Assembly: GCA_043747875.1 (NCBI GenBank) | Contig: JAYTOI010000027.1 | Location: 46,535 to 110,534 of the forward strand | Origin: CADEED01 sp043747875 | GTDB taxonomy: Bacteria; Pseudomonadota; Gammaproteobacteria; Steroidobacterales; Steroidobacteraceae | Reading direction: 5' to 3' | DNA: 64,000 nucleotides | Shown here: positions 38,799-50,100 of the stretch, in pieces | How the letters are laid out: the number at the start of each line of letters is the position of its first letter | How positions within the stretch are numbered: the stretch's first letter is position 1 | Notes under the pieces: model-generated | The model's input: the letters and a program-made list of their open reading frames with translations, nothing else | Databases searched by the model: none | What the model was told of the DNA's origin: nothing | Made by a program: the position numbers and the translations under genes

Positions 38799-41700
38799 TT
38801 GGTGGAACGCGGAAAAACTGTCGACGCCGGTCAACGCACTCAGGGCGGTGAGTTTGGCGTCAGCGCGCCACAGATATCGCTGCCGAAAGGGGGCGGCGCC
38901 ATTCACGGAATCGGTGAGAAATTCTCCGCCAATTCCGTCACCGGCACCGGCTCGATGTCGGTACCGATCGCAACGAGCCCGGGGCGCGCGGGTTTCGGTC
39001 CGCAGCTGGCGCTCACGTACGATTCCGGGGCAGGCAACGGACCGTTCGGGTTTGGCTGGCACCTGGCCATCCCCGCCATCACGCGCAAGACCGACAAGGG
39101 TCTGCCGCAATACCGCGACGCGGAAGAGTCCGACGTGTTCGTGTTGTCGGGCGCGGAGGATCTGACGCCTGCATTCAGAAAGAACGAAGCTTCCGTGCTC
39201 GATACCGAGCGGCGCGCTGGCTATCTAGTTACCCGATACCGGCCACGCGTTGAAGGACTCTTCGCGCGCATCGAGCGATGGACCCGGCAGTGCGACGGCG
39301 ACACGCATTGGCGCTCGATTTCCAAGGACAACGTTCTCACGGTGTACGGAGCGACCGCGGAGTCGCGCATCGCCGACCCCGCCGATCTGTGCCATGTGTT
39401 CAGCTGGCTCATCTGCCAGAGCTACGATGACAGAGGCAACGCGATCTCGTATGAGTACGCGGCCGAAAACCAGGACAACGTCGATCCGCGCCGCGTCAAT
39501 GAGCGCAACCGGGTGCGCACCGCGAATAGATATCTGAAAGCGATCCGGTATGGCAATCGGCTGCCGCTGCTCATCGATGCGACGCAGCCCGGTTTTCGGC
39601 AGTGCCACGTTCCGGCGCCCGACCTGTCGCGCGCGGACTGGATGTTCGAAGTGCTGTTCGACTATGGCGAGGGGCACTACGCGGAAACGCCGCCGGATCC
39701 TGACGGCCGAACGTTCGCGACCGCGACTCTCGACAACGCGGGCAAATGGCCGGCGCGGCTCGATCCATTCTCCACCTATCGCTCCGGCTTCGAGGTGCGC
39801 AGCTACCGGCTCTGCCGGCGCGTGCTGATGTTCCATCATTTTCCCGCCGAGCTCGGTGTCGATGACTATCTAGTGCGGTCCACGGAGTTCGTCTATCGCG
39901 AGCAGCCCAACGGCTCGTTCATGGCGAAGGTGCTGCAGTCCGGCTTCAAACGCATCGCTCTGCCGACGCCGCGCTATCTGAAGCGCTCGCTGCCGCCCCT
40001 CGAGTTCGAGTATTCGAAGAGCCCGCTCGACGAGCTCACTTTCGAGCGGATTCCACTGCGGGAGGTCGATCAGGAGAGCCTGCAGAGTCTCGCGGGGGGC
40101 GTCGATGGCCGCCGCTACCGCTGGGTGGATCTGAACGGTGAGGGCATCGCCGGCGTGCTCAGCGAGCAGGCCGACGCCTGGTTCTACGAACCGAACCTGG
40201 GTGAAGGGCGATTCGGGCCGGTCGAAAATGTCGCGGCGCGACCCTCGCTCGCGGCGCTGGGTCGAGGACATCAACAGCTGCTCGATCTGGCCGGTGACGG
40301 CAATCTCGACCTGGTCGACTTCGGCGCTCCCGCGCCGGGCTTCTTTTCACGCGATGAAGACGCGGCCTGGCGGGGTTTCAGGAGCTTCGAGAACCTCCCT
40401 AACATCAATTGGCAGGATCCCAACCTGCGCTTCGTCGACCTCACGGGGGACGGCCACGCCGATGTGCTGATCACCGGGGACGACGTGTTCTTCACCTGGC
40501 ACGCGTCGCGTGCGGAGCAAGGATTCGGCGCCGCGAACTGCGTGTCGGTGCCGCTCGACGAGGAGCGGGGGCCGCGAATTGTCTTCGCCGACGGCACGCA
40601 GTCCATCTTCCTCGCCGACATGTCGGGAGACGGGCAGACCGACCTGGTCCGCATTCGCAATGGCGAGGTCTGCTACTGGCCGAACATCGGTTATGGCCGC
40701 TTCGGTTCCAAAGTGACGCTGGACAACTCGCCGTGGTTCGAAGAAGACGGTTTGTTCGATCAGAGTCGCATCCATCTCGCCGATATCGACGGGTCCGGAC
40801 CCTCCGACATCGTCTATCTAGGCAGGGGTGGCATTCGCGTCTATCTGAATCAGCACGGCAACAGCCTCTCCGACGCCCGGCTCATCGATCGCGTGCCGCG
40901 CACCGACCATCTCACCTCGGTCGCCGTGGTGGATTTCCTGGGTCGCGGTACCGCCTGTCTGCTGTGGTCGTCACCGCTGCCCGGCGACGAGCGTCGACCG
41001 TTGCGCTACCTGGACCTGATGGACGGCATCAAGCCGCATCTGCTCACCTCGGTGCGCAACAACCTGGGCGCGGAAACGCACATCGAGTATGCGTCGTCGA
41101 CGCGGTTCTATCTGGAAGACAAGAAGGCCGGCGCGCCCTGGGTCACGCGGCTGCCATTTCCGGTGCACGTGGTCACGCGCGTCGAGACACGCGATCTCAT
41201 CAGTGGCAACCGCTTCGCGACCCGCTACACCTATCACCACGGATACTTCGACGGCATCGAGCGCGAGTTCCGCGGGTTCGGGCGCGTGGAGCAGATGGAC
41301 ACGGAGGAATTCGGCGTCCTCGTGGAAGGCGGTCCGGCGACCAACCTCGAGCGCGCCTTTCACGTGCCGCCGGTGCTGACGAAGACCTGGTTTCACACCG
41401 GCGCCTATCTGGCGGGCGCGCGGATTTCCCGGCACCTGGAGCACGAGTATTACCGCGAAGACGATGCAAGCGGTTCCGACGGATTGCTGCTCGACGATAC
41501 CGTGTTGCCCCAAGGACTGGGCCTGGGTGAAACGCGCGAAGCCATTCGCGCGCTCAAGGGCGCGATCCTCCGGCAGGAGGTGTACGCGCTCGATGACAAG
41601 CCGGAGTCCGCCCGGCCGTACTCGGTCTCCGAACGTAACTACACCGTCAAGCCCTTGCAGCCTCGCGGCGCGAATCGCTACGCCGTGTTCTTCACGCACG

Positions 41701-44700
41701 CGCGCGAGAGCATCGACTTCAACTACGAGCGCAAGCTGTTTCCGGTGCTTCACGGAGCCATCGTCGACAGCTCGACCGCCGCGGGCAACCCGGATGTGGC
41801 ATGGCGCGCCGATCCGCGCGTGACGCATTCCGTGACGCTGGATGTCGATGATTACGGCAATGTGCGTCGATCCGTGGCCGTTGGGTACGGGCGCCGCTTC
41901 GACGACGCCGATCCCATTCTGACCGACGCGGATCGCAGCCAGCAGAAGAGGATCCTCGCGACGATGAGCGAGGCGACCTTCACCAATGCCGTGCAGGCCG
42001 ATGACGCGTATCGCGTGCCTCTAGCTGCTGAAGCTCGGACGTATGAACTGCTCGAGCTGGCGCCCGCGCGACAGCAGCGTGCGATGACCAATCTATTCCG
42101 GTTCGACGAGCTGCGCTCGATGGTCGCGGCCGCGAGTGACGGGCAGCACGAGGTTGCGTACGAGGATTTCGAGGCGAGCGCAAAAGGCGAGGGGCCGCGC
42201 CGTCGATTGATAGAAGAACAGCGCACGCGTTATCGCAGCGACCGGCTCGATGAGCTCCTGCCGTTGAATTCGCTGCAGGCGCTCGCGGTGCAGGGCGAGA
42301 GTTACAAGCTGGCGTTCACTTCCGGGTTGCTCGCGAAAATCTATCGGCGGTCGGGCGCCGCCGGCGATGAAAATCTGTTGCCGGATCCGGGCGCCGTGCT
42401 GCCCTCCGACGGAGCTCCGGAATCCGATCGTGGCGGATATGTCGATCTGGATGGCGACGGGCGCTGGTGGGTGCCGTCGGGGCGCGCGTTCTGTCATGTC
42501 GATGAGAACGCGAGCGAGCCCGCGGAACTCGACGAAGCCGTCCGGCATTTCTTCCTGCCGCGCCGCTATCGCAATGCGTTTGGACAGAGTGCGTTGGTCG
42601 ACTACGCGCACGATCTCCTGGCGTGCCGGTCGCGCGATGCCGTCGGCAATGTCGTCGAAGCACAGTTCGATTTCCGCGTGTTGCAGGCGAAGCAGGTCAC
42701 GGATCCGAATGGCAATCGCTCGTTCGTGATGTTCGATGGCACAGGGTTGCCGGTTGCCACCGCCGCGCGCGGCAAGACAGATGAATCGCTGGGTGACTCA
42801 CTGGATGACTTTGGCGACTTCGACGCGGATCCGACGCTGGCGCAGTTGCAGGCCTTCGTCTCCGATCCGGCCGCGCGTAAATCGTCGCTACTCAAGAGCG
42901 CCACCAGTCGGTTTGTCTACGATGTCGATCGTTACGCGCGCTGTGGCGAACCGGCGCTCGCGGCGACGATCGCGCGCGAAACTCACGTCAGCGATGCGCG
43001 GCCGGGTCAGGACGTCAAGATTCAACTCAGCTTCGGGTACTCCGATGGATTCGGGAGGGAGCTGCAGTCGAAGACTCCCGCGGAGCCGGGCGCGGCGCCG
43101 ACGCGCGGCTCCACAACCGTGCTGCCGGACGGCGACACCAGAGTCGGCGCATTGGTAGTCAGCGCTGGCGAATTGGCGGTGGGCGACACCAATTCGCGCT
43201 GGGTCGGCAAGGGCCGCATCGTCTACAACAACAAAGGCAATCCCGTAAAACAGTACGAGCCGTTTTTCAGCAGCACTCATCTCTATGAGCCTGAGCCGGA
43301 AATGGCCGATACCGGGGTGACGTCCATCGTCTTCTACGACCCGGCGGCGCGAATCGTCGCGACGCTCCATCCCAATCATACGTACGAGAAGGTCGTTTTC
43401 GATCCATGGCGGCACGAGACTTGGGACGTCAATGACACCGTCTCTGTCCCCGATCCAGCGCAGGATCCCGACGTAGGCGAGTATTTTCAGGCGCTACCGG
43501 CTCCGGAATACATGCCGACCTGGTACCGGCAGCGCATCGCCGGTCAGAAGGGCCAGCATGAAGAAAAAGCTGCGCAGAAGGCGGCCGCGCATGCCGCAAC
43601 ACCCGCCGTCGCGTTCTTCGACACCTTGGGTCGCCCGTTCGTCAGGATCGCGGACAACGGCCGAGACTCGAGAGGCGTCGCGCAGAGGCATGCCTCGCGC
43701 GTCGTGGTCGATATCGGCGGAAATGCGCGCGCGATTCGCGACTCGCTCGACCGCATCGCCGTCCGATACGACCATGATCTGTGTGGCGACCTCGTGCATC
43801 AGGCCAGCATGGAAGCCGGGGAACGATGGATAGTTAGCGATATCTCCGGTAATCCGATCCGAGTCTGGGATTCGCGCGGCAATTCCTTTCGGATTCAGTA
43901 CGACGCACTGCGCCGAAGTCGTCGCTCTTTCGTGATGGGTGCCTTCGCGGCAGACGTCACCATAGAGAATTGCTTCGAACAGCTCATATACGGCGAGACA
44001 TCAGGCAGCGGCCTCACGCCGGATCAAGTACTGCGCGCAAATCTGCGCGGCAGAACGCACATGTATTTCGACACGGCAGGAGTCGTGACGAGCCATGCGT
44101 ACGACTTCAAGGGAAACTTGTTGCGCAGCTCCCGCCGGTTCGTCCAGGGCCACGGCAGTCCCATCGATTGGTCGACCTCAGAGGCACCGGATCTGGAATC
44201 GGAGTCCTATGCGAGCACCACCCGCTACGACGCGTTGAATCGACCTGTCCAGATGATCGCGCCGCGAAGCAGTCGGCCGAGTGCGGGAACACATGTGATT
44301 CAGCCTGGCTACAACGCGGCAAACCTGCTGGAGCGCGTCGATGTCTGGCTATGCGACGCAGACGAGCCTTCCGGGCTCGTCGATCCAAAGACCGCGAGTC
44401 TTCACCCGATTATCGGTATCGAATACGACGCCAAGAGCCAACGAACGCAAATCCGCTACGGCAACGGCACAGTCACGCATTACGCATACGACCGCAATAC
44501 GTTCCGGCTCGTCAGATTGGTGAGCGCCTCGCGCGGCCGACAGGCTGTCCAGGATCTGACCTACTTCTACGATCCAGTAGGAAACATCACGCGCATCGGC
44601 GACGGCAGTCAGCAGACGCACTATTTCAAGGGTCAGGTGGTGCAGCCGGATTGCGACTACACCTATGACGCAACCTACAGGCTCGTCATGGCAACCGGCC

Positions 44701-46637
44701 GCGAGCATATCGGTCAGCTCATGCAGCAGCCCTCCGTCTGGACCGACGCATTGCGCATCGGCTTGCAGCAACCCGGCGACGGGACTGCGATGCGCAACTA
44801 CATCGAGCACTATCTATATGACGCCGCCGGCAATTTCCAAAAGCTGACTCATCAGGCGGTCAACGGCAGCTGGACTCGAATCTACAGGTATGCAGAGGCG
44901 AGTCTCATCGAAGCGAACCGGCACAGCAATCGATTGACCGCCATAAGCAGTGGCCAGACCAGCGAGAGCTTTCGTCACGATCAACATGGCAACACTGTCG
45001 GCATGTCGCATCTCACCGCCATGCAGTGGGACTTCAGAGATCAATTGAGCGTGACATCGCAACGAGCAATCCGCGCGGAACAGGACGCGGCCGCGGCCGC
45101 GGAAAGGACTCTCTACGCATACAGCTCTTCCGGAGAACGCGTTCGCAAGACGACCGAGCGAGTTGGAGGCGTACGCAGATCTGAGCGCATCTATCTAGGC
45201 GGCTGTGAAATCTACCGCGAGTTCACCGCGAATGGTCAAGATGTGGTGTTCGAGCGCGAGACCCTGGAAATCAAGGACGACAGTCTGCGCATTGCCCTCG
45301 TCGATACCAGGACTCGAGGAGACGATGGATCTCCGCCGCAGCTCATCCGCTATCAACTCAGCAATCACTTGGCATCTGCGTGCCTCGAGCTGGATGAGAA
45401 CGCGGGTATCATTTCGTTCGAGGAGTACTACCCGCACGGCGGCACGTCCTATCAAGCTGTCGATCGCCGCATCAAGGCTGCCGCCAAGCGATATCGCTGG
45501 GCGGGCAAGGAGCGAGACGAAGAAACAGGCCTTACGTATCACGGCGCGCGCTACTACTCCCCGTGGATCGGGATCTGGATCAGCTGCGATCCGATCGGTT
45601 TGAGCGATTCCGAGAATCTCTACACGTACTCACGCAACAACCCGATTTGCCTGAGCGACCCTACAGGCTGCGTGTCTGCCGCCGCGCAGCGCGAAATTGA
45701 CGCGAATCGGCACGACGACTCGCGCATGACTCCTGATCAGATCGGTGACGCCTATAAAGAAACCTATGACGTGCCGAAAGATCTCTCGACGGAAAGAGCC
45801 ATCTCGCCGGAACGCGCCGAGCAAATGGACCTGCGAGTGCTGCAAGGCGAATCGAAACTCAAACAGGAAAAGACCGAGACAAAACCCCTGACAAAGGCAA
45901 TCGTCAAAGAAAGGCGTGAAGCGGATTTCAAGGCGGCGCAGCTCGGAATGTGGAATGCCGCCGTGGACATATCACTCGGCACCACCGCGATCAATTTCGT
46001 CCCTGGAGCGGTTGATTCAATCAAGGCGGCAAAGCCGGCACAGACCGGTGACAAGGTCCGCGACTTGAACTTGCGCGAGAGCTATGAAGGCGGCGAGATC
46101 GTTACGCACACCGTCGTCATTGCGGTGAGCCTTCTGCCCGTTGGCGAGATGATACAAGGCGCGCGGCTCGCGGCCAGCAAAGCACCGGCGCTGACCGGAA
46201 CCGGGAGCCTGGGCGGAGGCGAGCTGATTGGCTTCTCGGAACAATGGGCGGCGGGCGCGAGCGAGGCCGGAGCCGGCTCACGCCTGAGCACGATCGGAGA
46301 ACCGAAGGCGGTAACCGCGTTTGAGCAGGCGGCGCTGGATGAAGGTGCGGCCGTGTTCGAGGCCACTGACTCGCCCAGCGCGGCGGGCACAGCAGCTCAC
46401 GACGCACTCGGTGCACCACGGGTTGGCCCCGACAAGTCATATCCAGGCTTCGTCGGGGAATACAAAACCCACTGGTACGGAATGATGACCGAGGAGCAGC
46501 TCAAGAGCGCGACCGTATCGAACTTCCGGCATGCACAGAAGTACGTGCGTGAAAACAATGGCCTCTTTCCAATTCGAAAAGTCGACCACTTCTATTGGCG
46601 CAAGAACGGACCCGCCGTGAAGTACACGACACACTAG
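38799..46637 (+). CDS. Fused TcB-TcC insecticidal-type toxin (SpvB/TcdB plus Rhs/TccC) with variable tip
   Basis: 2612 residues from TTG 38799 or GTG 38802, with GGGGAGA just upstream. The SpvB domain is at about 15-350 (ISLPKGGGAIHGIGEKFS). VCBS/FG-GAP-like repeats span about 441-690 (DLAGDGNLDLVDFG, DLTGDGHADVLITG, DMSGDGQTDLVRI, DIDGSGPSDIVYLG). The TcB core shows YHHGYFDGIEREFRGFG near 812. YD/Rhs repeats run to about 2260. The Rhs core ends with the paired D2264-P-I-G and D2287-P-T-G motifs, where TcC proteins are cut. The 322-residue tip (2291-2612) is unrecognised. It has hydrophobic stretches near 2385-2470 and a compact polar C-terminus with GEYKTHWYG. TcB and TcC are more often separate genes. 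The partner TcA follows at 47136. Confidence 0.92.
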   Translation: MVERGKTVDAGQRTQGGEFGVSAPQISLPKGGGAIHGIGEKFSANSVTGTGSMSVPIATSPGRAGFGPQLALTYDSGAGNGPFGFGWHLAIPAITRKTDKGLPQYRDAEESDVFVLSGAEDLTPAFRKNEASVLDTERRAGYLVTRYRPRVEGLFARIERWTRQCDGDTHWRSISKDNVLTVYGATAESRIADPADLCHVFSWLICQSYDDRGNAISYEYAAENQDNVDPRRVNERNRVRTANRYLKAIRYGNRLPLLIDATQPGFRQCHVPAPDLSRADWMFEVLFDYGEGHYAETPPDPDGRTFATATLDNAGKWPARLDPFSTYRSGFEVRSYRLCRRVLMFHHFPAELGVDDYLVRSTEFVYREQPNGSFMAKVLQSGFKRIALPTPRYLKRSLPPLEFEYSKSPLDELTFERIPLREVDQESLQSLAGGVDGRRYRWVDLNGEGIAGVLSEQADAWFYEPNLGEGRFGPVENVAARPSLAALGRGHQQLLDLAGDGNLDLVDFGAPAPGFFSRDEDAAWRGFRSFENLPNINWQDPNLRFVDLTGDGHADVLITGDDVFFTWHASRAEQGFGAANCVSVPLDEERGPRIVFADGTQSIFLADMSGDGQTDLVRIRNGEVCYWPNIGYGRFGSKVTLDNSPWFEEDGLFDQSRIHLADIDGSGPSDIVYLGRGGIRVYLNQHGNSLSDARLIDRVPRTDHLTSVAVVDFLGRGTACLLWSSPLPGDERRPLRYLDLMDGIKPHLLTSVRNNLGAETHIEYASSTRFYLEDKKAGAPWVTRLPFPVHVVTRVETRDLISGNRFATRYTYHHGYFDGIEREFRGFGRVEQMDTEEFGVLVEGGPATNLERAFHVPPVLTKTWFHTGAYLAGARISRHLEHEYYREDDASGSDGLLLDDTVLPQGLGLGETREAIRALKGAILRQEVYALDDKPESARPYSVSERNYTVKPLQPRGANRYAVFFTHARESIDFNYERKLFPVLHGAIVDSSTAAGNPDVAWRADPRVTHSVTLDVDDYGNVRRSVAVGYGRRFDDADPILTDADRSQQKRILATMSEATFTNAVQADDAYRVPLAAEARTYELLELAPARQQRAMTNLFRFDELRSMVAAASDGQHEVAYEDFEASAKGEGPRRRLIEEQRTRYRSDRLDELLPLNSLQALAVQGESYKLAFTSGLLAKIYRRSGAAGDENLLPDPGAVLPSDGAPESDRGGYVDLDGDGRWWVPSGRAFCHVDENASEPAELDEAVRHFFLPRRYRNAFGQSALVDYAHDLLACRSRDAVGNVVEAQFDFRVLQAKQVTDPNGNRSFVMFDGTGLPVATAARGKTDESLGDSLDDFGDFDADPTLAQLQAFVSDPAARKSSLLKSATSRFVYDVDRYARCGEPALAATIARETHVSDARPGQDVKIQLSFGYSDGFGRELQSKTPAEPGAAPTRGSTTVLPDGDTRVGALVVSAGELAVGDTNSRWVGKGRIVYNNKGNPVKQYEPFFSSTHLYEPEPEMADTGVTSIVFYDPAARIVATLHPNHTYEKVVFDPWRHETWDVNDTVSVPDPAQDPDVGEYFQALPAPEYMPTWYRQRIAGQKGQHEEKAAQKAAAHAATPAVAFFDTLGRPFVRIADNGRDSRGVAQRHASRVVVDIGGNARAIRDSLDRIAVRYDHDLCGDLVHQASMEAGERWIVSDISGNPIRVWDSRGNSFRIQYDALRRSRRSFVMGAFAADVTIENCFEQLIYGETSGSGLTPDQVLRANLRGRTHMYFDTAGVVTSHAYDFKGNLLRSSRRFVQGHGSPIDWSTSEAPDLESESYASTTRYDALNRPVQMIAPRSSRPSAGTHVIQPGYNAANLLERVDVWLCDADEPSGLVDPKTASLHPIIGIEYDAKSQRTQIRYGNGTVTHYAYDRNTFRLVRLVSASRGRQAVQDLTYFYDPVGNITRIGDGSQQTHYFKGQVVQPDCDYTYDATYRLVMATGREHIGQLMQQPSVWTDALRIGLQQPGDGTAMRNYIEHYLYDAAGNFQKLTHQAVNGSWTRIYRYAEASLIEANRHSNRLTAISSGQTSESFRHDQHGNTVGMSHLTAMQWDFRDQLSVTSQRAIRAEQDAAAAAERTLYAYSSSGERVRKTTERVGGVRRSERIYLGGCEIYREFTANGQDVVFERETLEIKDDSLRIALVDTRTRGDDGSPPQLIRYQLSNHLASACLELDENAGIISFEEYYPHGGTSYQAVDRRIKAAAKRYRWAGKERDEETGLTYHGARYYSPWIGIWISCDPIGLSDSENLYTYSRNNPICLSDPTGCVSAAAQREIDANRHDDSRMTPDQIGDAYKETYDVPKDLSTERAISPERAEQMDLRVLQGESKLKQEKTETKPLTKAIVKERREADFKAAQLGMWNAAVDISLGTTAINFVPGAVDSIKAAKPAQTGDKVRDLNLRESYEGGEIVTHTVVIAVSLLPVGEMIQGARLAASKAPALTGTGSLGGGELIGFSEQWAAGASEAGAGSRLSTIGEPKAVTAFEQAALDEGAAVFEATDSPSAAGTAAHDALGAPRVGPDKSYPGFVGEYKTHWYGMMTEEQLKSATVSNFRHAQKYVRENNGLFPIRKVDHFYWRKNGPAVKYTTH

Positions 46638-46653
46638 CGCGCAAGGACTCGAA

Positions 46654-47121
46654 ATGAAGCAAAAGACGACAATGCCAGTGAACGACTCCATCTTCCGCGC
46701 CGTCTACGACGCGCCCGCCTCACTACCGGGCCGACACAAGTGGCTGACCGGCGACGACGACGTGCGCACGCTCGAAAAGTTGCTGGGCATGCCGCCAAAG
46801 ACCATCGGCGCGCCGCTCTGGGTGAGCGGCGACCGCAAGACCTGCACGAAGTGCAGTCGTGAAACCAGCTGGCTCGACATCGTCGCATCCGGGCTCGAGC
46901 ACGTGCACAGCAAGGAGATGATCGCGCGCGTCATCCTGGGCGATCAGAAGTTCGTGAATGTCGAGGCGCCGCGTGCGATTGCAGACCTGAAGTGTTTTGC
47001 CTGTAAGGCATTTATCAAGAACATTCGCAGCTTCAAGTGCCACAACTGGGCGTATGCGAAACCAGCGCTGCTCGACGTCCTGCGCCGCATGGAAAAAGCA
47101 GTGTCTCGAAACAAAGGATAA
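46654..47121 (+). CDS. Small two-CxxC protein, possible immunity partner of the toxin tip
   Basis: 155 residues, 16 bases after the toxin stop, with ribosome site AAGGA 6 bases before the ATG. Four cysteines form two knuckles, C64-x2-C67 (RKTCTKCSRE) and C114-x2-C117 (KCFACKAF), suggesting one zinc site. There is no signal peptide or membrane helix. The position directly after a variable toxin tip is where immunity genes of Rhs polymorphic toxins sit. Classical Tc loci lack a dedicated immunity gene. An immunity role is inference. It could also be a chaperone or an unrelated passenger. Confidence 0.7.
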   Translation: MKQKTTMPVNDSIFRAVYDAPASLPGRHKWLTGDDDVRTLEKLLGMPPKTIGAPLWVSGDRKTCTKCSRETSWLDIVASGLEHVHSKEMIARVILGDQKFVNVEAPRAIADLKCFACKAFIKNIRSFKCHNWAYAKPALLDVLRRMEKAVSRNKG

Positions 47122-47135
47122 ACGGATAACTCGTC

Positions 47136-50100
47136 ATGGCCGACCTCATCATCATCAGACTCCATCCCCGCGAGCCCATGTCGGGCGACGCCTTCGCGGC
47201 CGTGCTCAAGGATCTCGAGATCACCGCCAAGGACCTCGGCTTCGGCGACACCGCCAATGGCGTGACGCTCGGGACCGCCAGCGGGCTGGCGGATCATCAC
47301 AAGCCATCGACCACCAACAACCAGGTGACGATCAGCAGCAAGTCGATACTGCAGCACTACATCGACTTCACCGATCCGATCACCTTGGTCAAGGAGCGCG
47401 TGCTCGAGGCGGCGGCCACCGCCGTCATCGTCGTGTCCGTGCCCGCCGGTCATCCGGAGCATCCGGATCCAATCGGCTTCGACTTGCGGCTCGAGATCAC
47501 GAACGCCGGACGCAAGATCCAGCAGCGCGCGCTCGACTACAACATCGCAGTGAGCACTGTTGTCACTCTTTCGAAGAATCAGAAGGACTATTTTGCGATG
47601 GCAGCGAGCGCCTTCGTCGCGCTGCCCGGCAGCGCCGCGGCGATTGCGCCGGGCACCGCATTCGTCGAATTGCCGGAGGACGGCCGTGCGCCGAACTTCG
47701 ACGAGCTCGTCAAAGCGATCAACCTGGTGCTCGCCAAGGACCTCGCGGGCCCAAACGCGGATCTGGCGCACCGCGCTCCTTTGTCGATCGCGCAGAGTCA
47801 GCACATCGCGGCGGAGATCGTCTGGAATCGCGCCGCCGCGCCGACACCGGTGCCCTCACGCTCGCTCGGCGAGTTGTACACCAAACCGGCGATCGACACG
47901 TCGATGTCCCAACCGCAGATCGACGCGGACCGTGCCCAGTTCGAAGGAGAGATGCTGAGTTATCGCTCGAAGCTCGACACCGACACGGAGCGCCTCGCGG
48001 GGTTCGTGTTCGCCGCCGGCGCCGCGGTGGCCTGCGAGGCGCAGAGCGCGCGCGCCGAACGCGCGGCGTTGAGATTTCCGTTGCTCGGGGTCCCAACCAC
48101 GGGCACGGAGATCGTCGAAACCAGCGTGACGCTGCGGCAAACGGGTGGATTGAATCCGCAGTTCATCGTGCCGGCCGCGTTCTATTACGCGCTCGGCGCC
48201 ATGATGGCGCCACAGATCGCCGCGCCGCTGCGCTATGACATGGCGCGGCTGGATACCGAGGCGAGATCGCTGGCGGCGATTGCGACGGCGATTGACGAGG
48301 CGGCGATCGCGTCATTGGCCATACCGGTCACGATGGCGCTTCCCGCGATCAACGCCGAGCAGGCCGCGCGTCGTCTGCGCGCGCTCGGCGTAGTCGGCGA
48401 CGCGGATTCGGAAGTAATCCCCGCGCCGCCGATCACGGTGCTCGTCGCGGACTGGCTGGCCTATGCCGGTGCGAGCGCGCAGATCGACACATCGTTCTGG
48501 CAGCCGGAGGTCATCTCGCAACCGGCCGCCTACCTGGAACTGCTGCTCGCGACGGTCAGTGGCAGTCATCAACCACTCATCGCCGCGATCAAAGGCGCGC
48601 CTCACAATGTAGCGGCCGCCGCGACGCTGGTGGCCATCTCCGATCAGCAGTGGCGCAACTTCTTCCTCGGCCCATCGCCGCCTCCCGGCGCGCCGCCGCG
48701 CATTTCATTGTTGCCGCCGTTCACGGAGCCCGGCACTCCGGCCGAGCGTGTCGACGCGTTCATCCGGCATCTGCGCAAATTTTTCGCCGTCACCACGGCC
48801 ATGAACATCGTGCCGCCGGCGGTGATCGGCGCGCCGCCGACACTGGGCACTTCGGTGGCCGACGTGCTCGCCGCATTCACCGCGGCATATGCAACGCATG
48901 CGGGCTCGGCCTTCGAGTTCGGCGTCGCGCCGAACCTGTCGGCGTTCGATCTGGCGATCAGCGATGTCTTCCCGGCCGAGCTGCATGCGCAGGGCTGGCT
49001 GCGGCAGACGCTCAAGACCATCGACGCTCTGTTCCGGATCACCGATCTCGGACCCGCCTTCGCGGAGCTGCAGTTCTCGTTGATGGAGGCGTTGTACGCG
49101 CGCGGATTCGCGGACGAACAAAGCATCCGGAATCTCTCGCTGGCGGACTTCCAGGACGCACTCACCGGCTCGGTGGCCTATCCACACGCCAGCGCCCTCT
49201 ACACGAAGGCGGGCGCCACCGGTCCGGCAGCGTCGCCGGCCGGCGGCGCCTTCAAGCCCATCAATTCCGATGGTTCATTGACGAACTGCATTCCCCCGCA
49301 GCATTTGTCACCCTTCGGTCCGGTCGAATATCTGCACGAGCTGTTGAAGGTCTCCGCGCTCTCCACCTGCGAGCAGCCGTTGCAGGATGACGATCAGGGG
49401 CGCATCGAGCTGCTGCTCGCCCATCGCCGGGGTCCCCTCGGCAACCTGCACGCGACGCGCGCCAATCTCGACACGCCGTTGCCGATGATCGACCTGGTCA
49501 ACGAGAGCCTGGAAGCGCTGGCGGCGAACATCCCCGCATCGATCGGCGGTGCGGTCTACGACACCGCCGAGCACGAGCTCGCCGGCCACACGCTGCGTGG
49601 GCGGGAAGGGAAGGGCCACGACCCGCAAACGTTGTTTGGCGCGCTTCCCGAGCATTCCTCGCCGGCCACTCCGGTCGAAAAGCCCGGTGCCTACGACCAG
49701 CTCGAGCGCGCCTTCACATCGCCCGCGCTGCCGTACGCGCAGCCGCTGGATGTCTGCCGCAGCTATCTACAGAAACTGCGTACCACGCGGTTCGAGACGA
49801 TGCGGCGCTTTCGCAAGCAGATCACCGAATTCGTGCTGGATCCGGCGCACGAGCCCACCGGCTTCCAGCGTCACCTGTGGCGCTATCCGGTGCGCATCGA
49901 CATCGCACGCGAATACGTGCGCATCTCGCCCGAGGAATTCGATCTCTTGTACACGCAGGACATCGTGACGAGCGCTGCCGCGGGGCGTCTGTTGCTGCGC
50001 GAGCTGTACGGATATGCCGCCGACACGACGGACGGCGTGGCCTGGTCGGAAGCGGTGCTGGCCGTGCCGGAGTTCATGGCGCGCACGGGCCTGAGCTATT

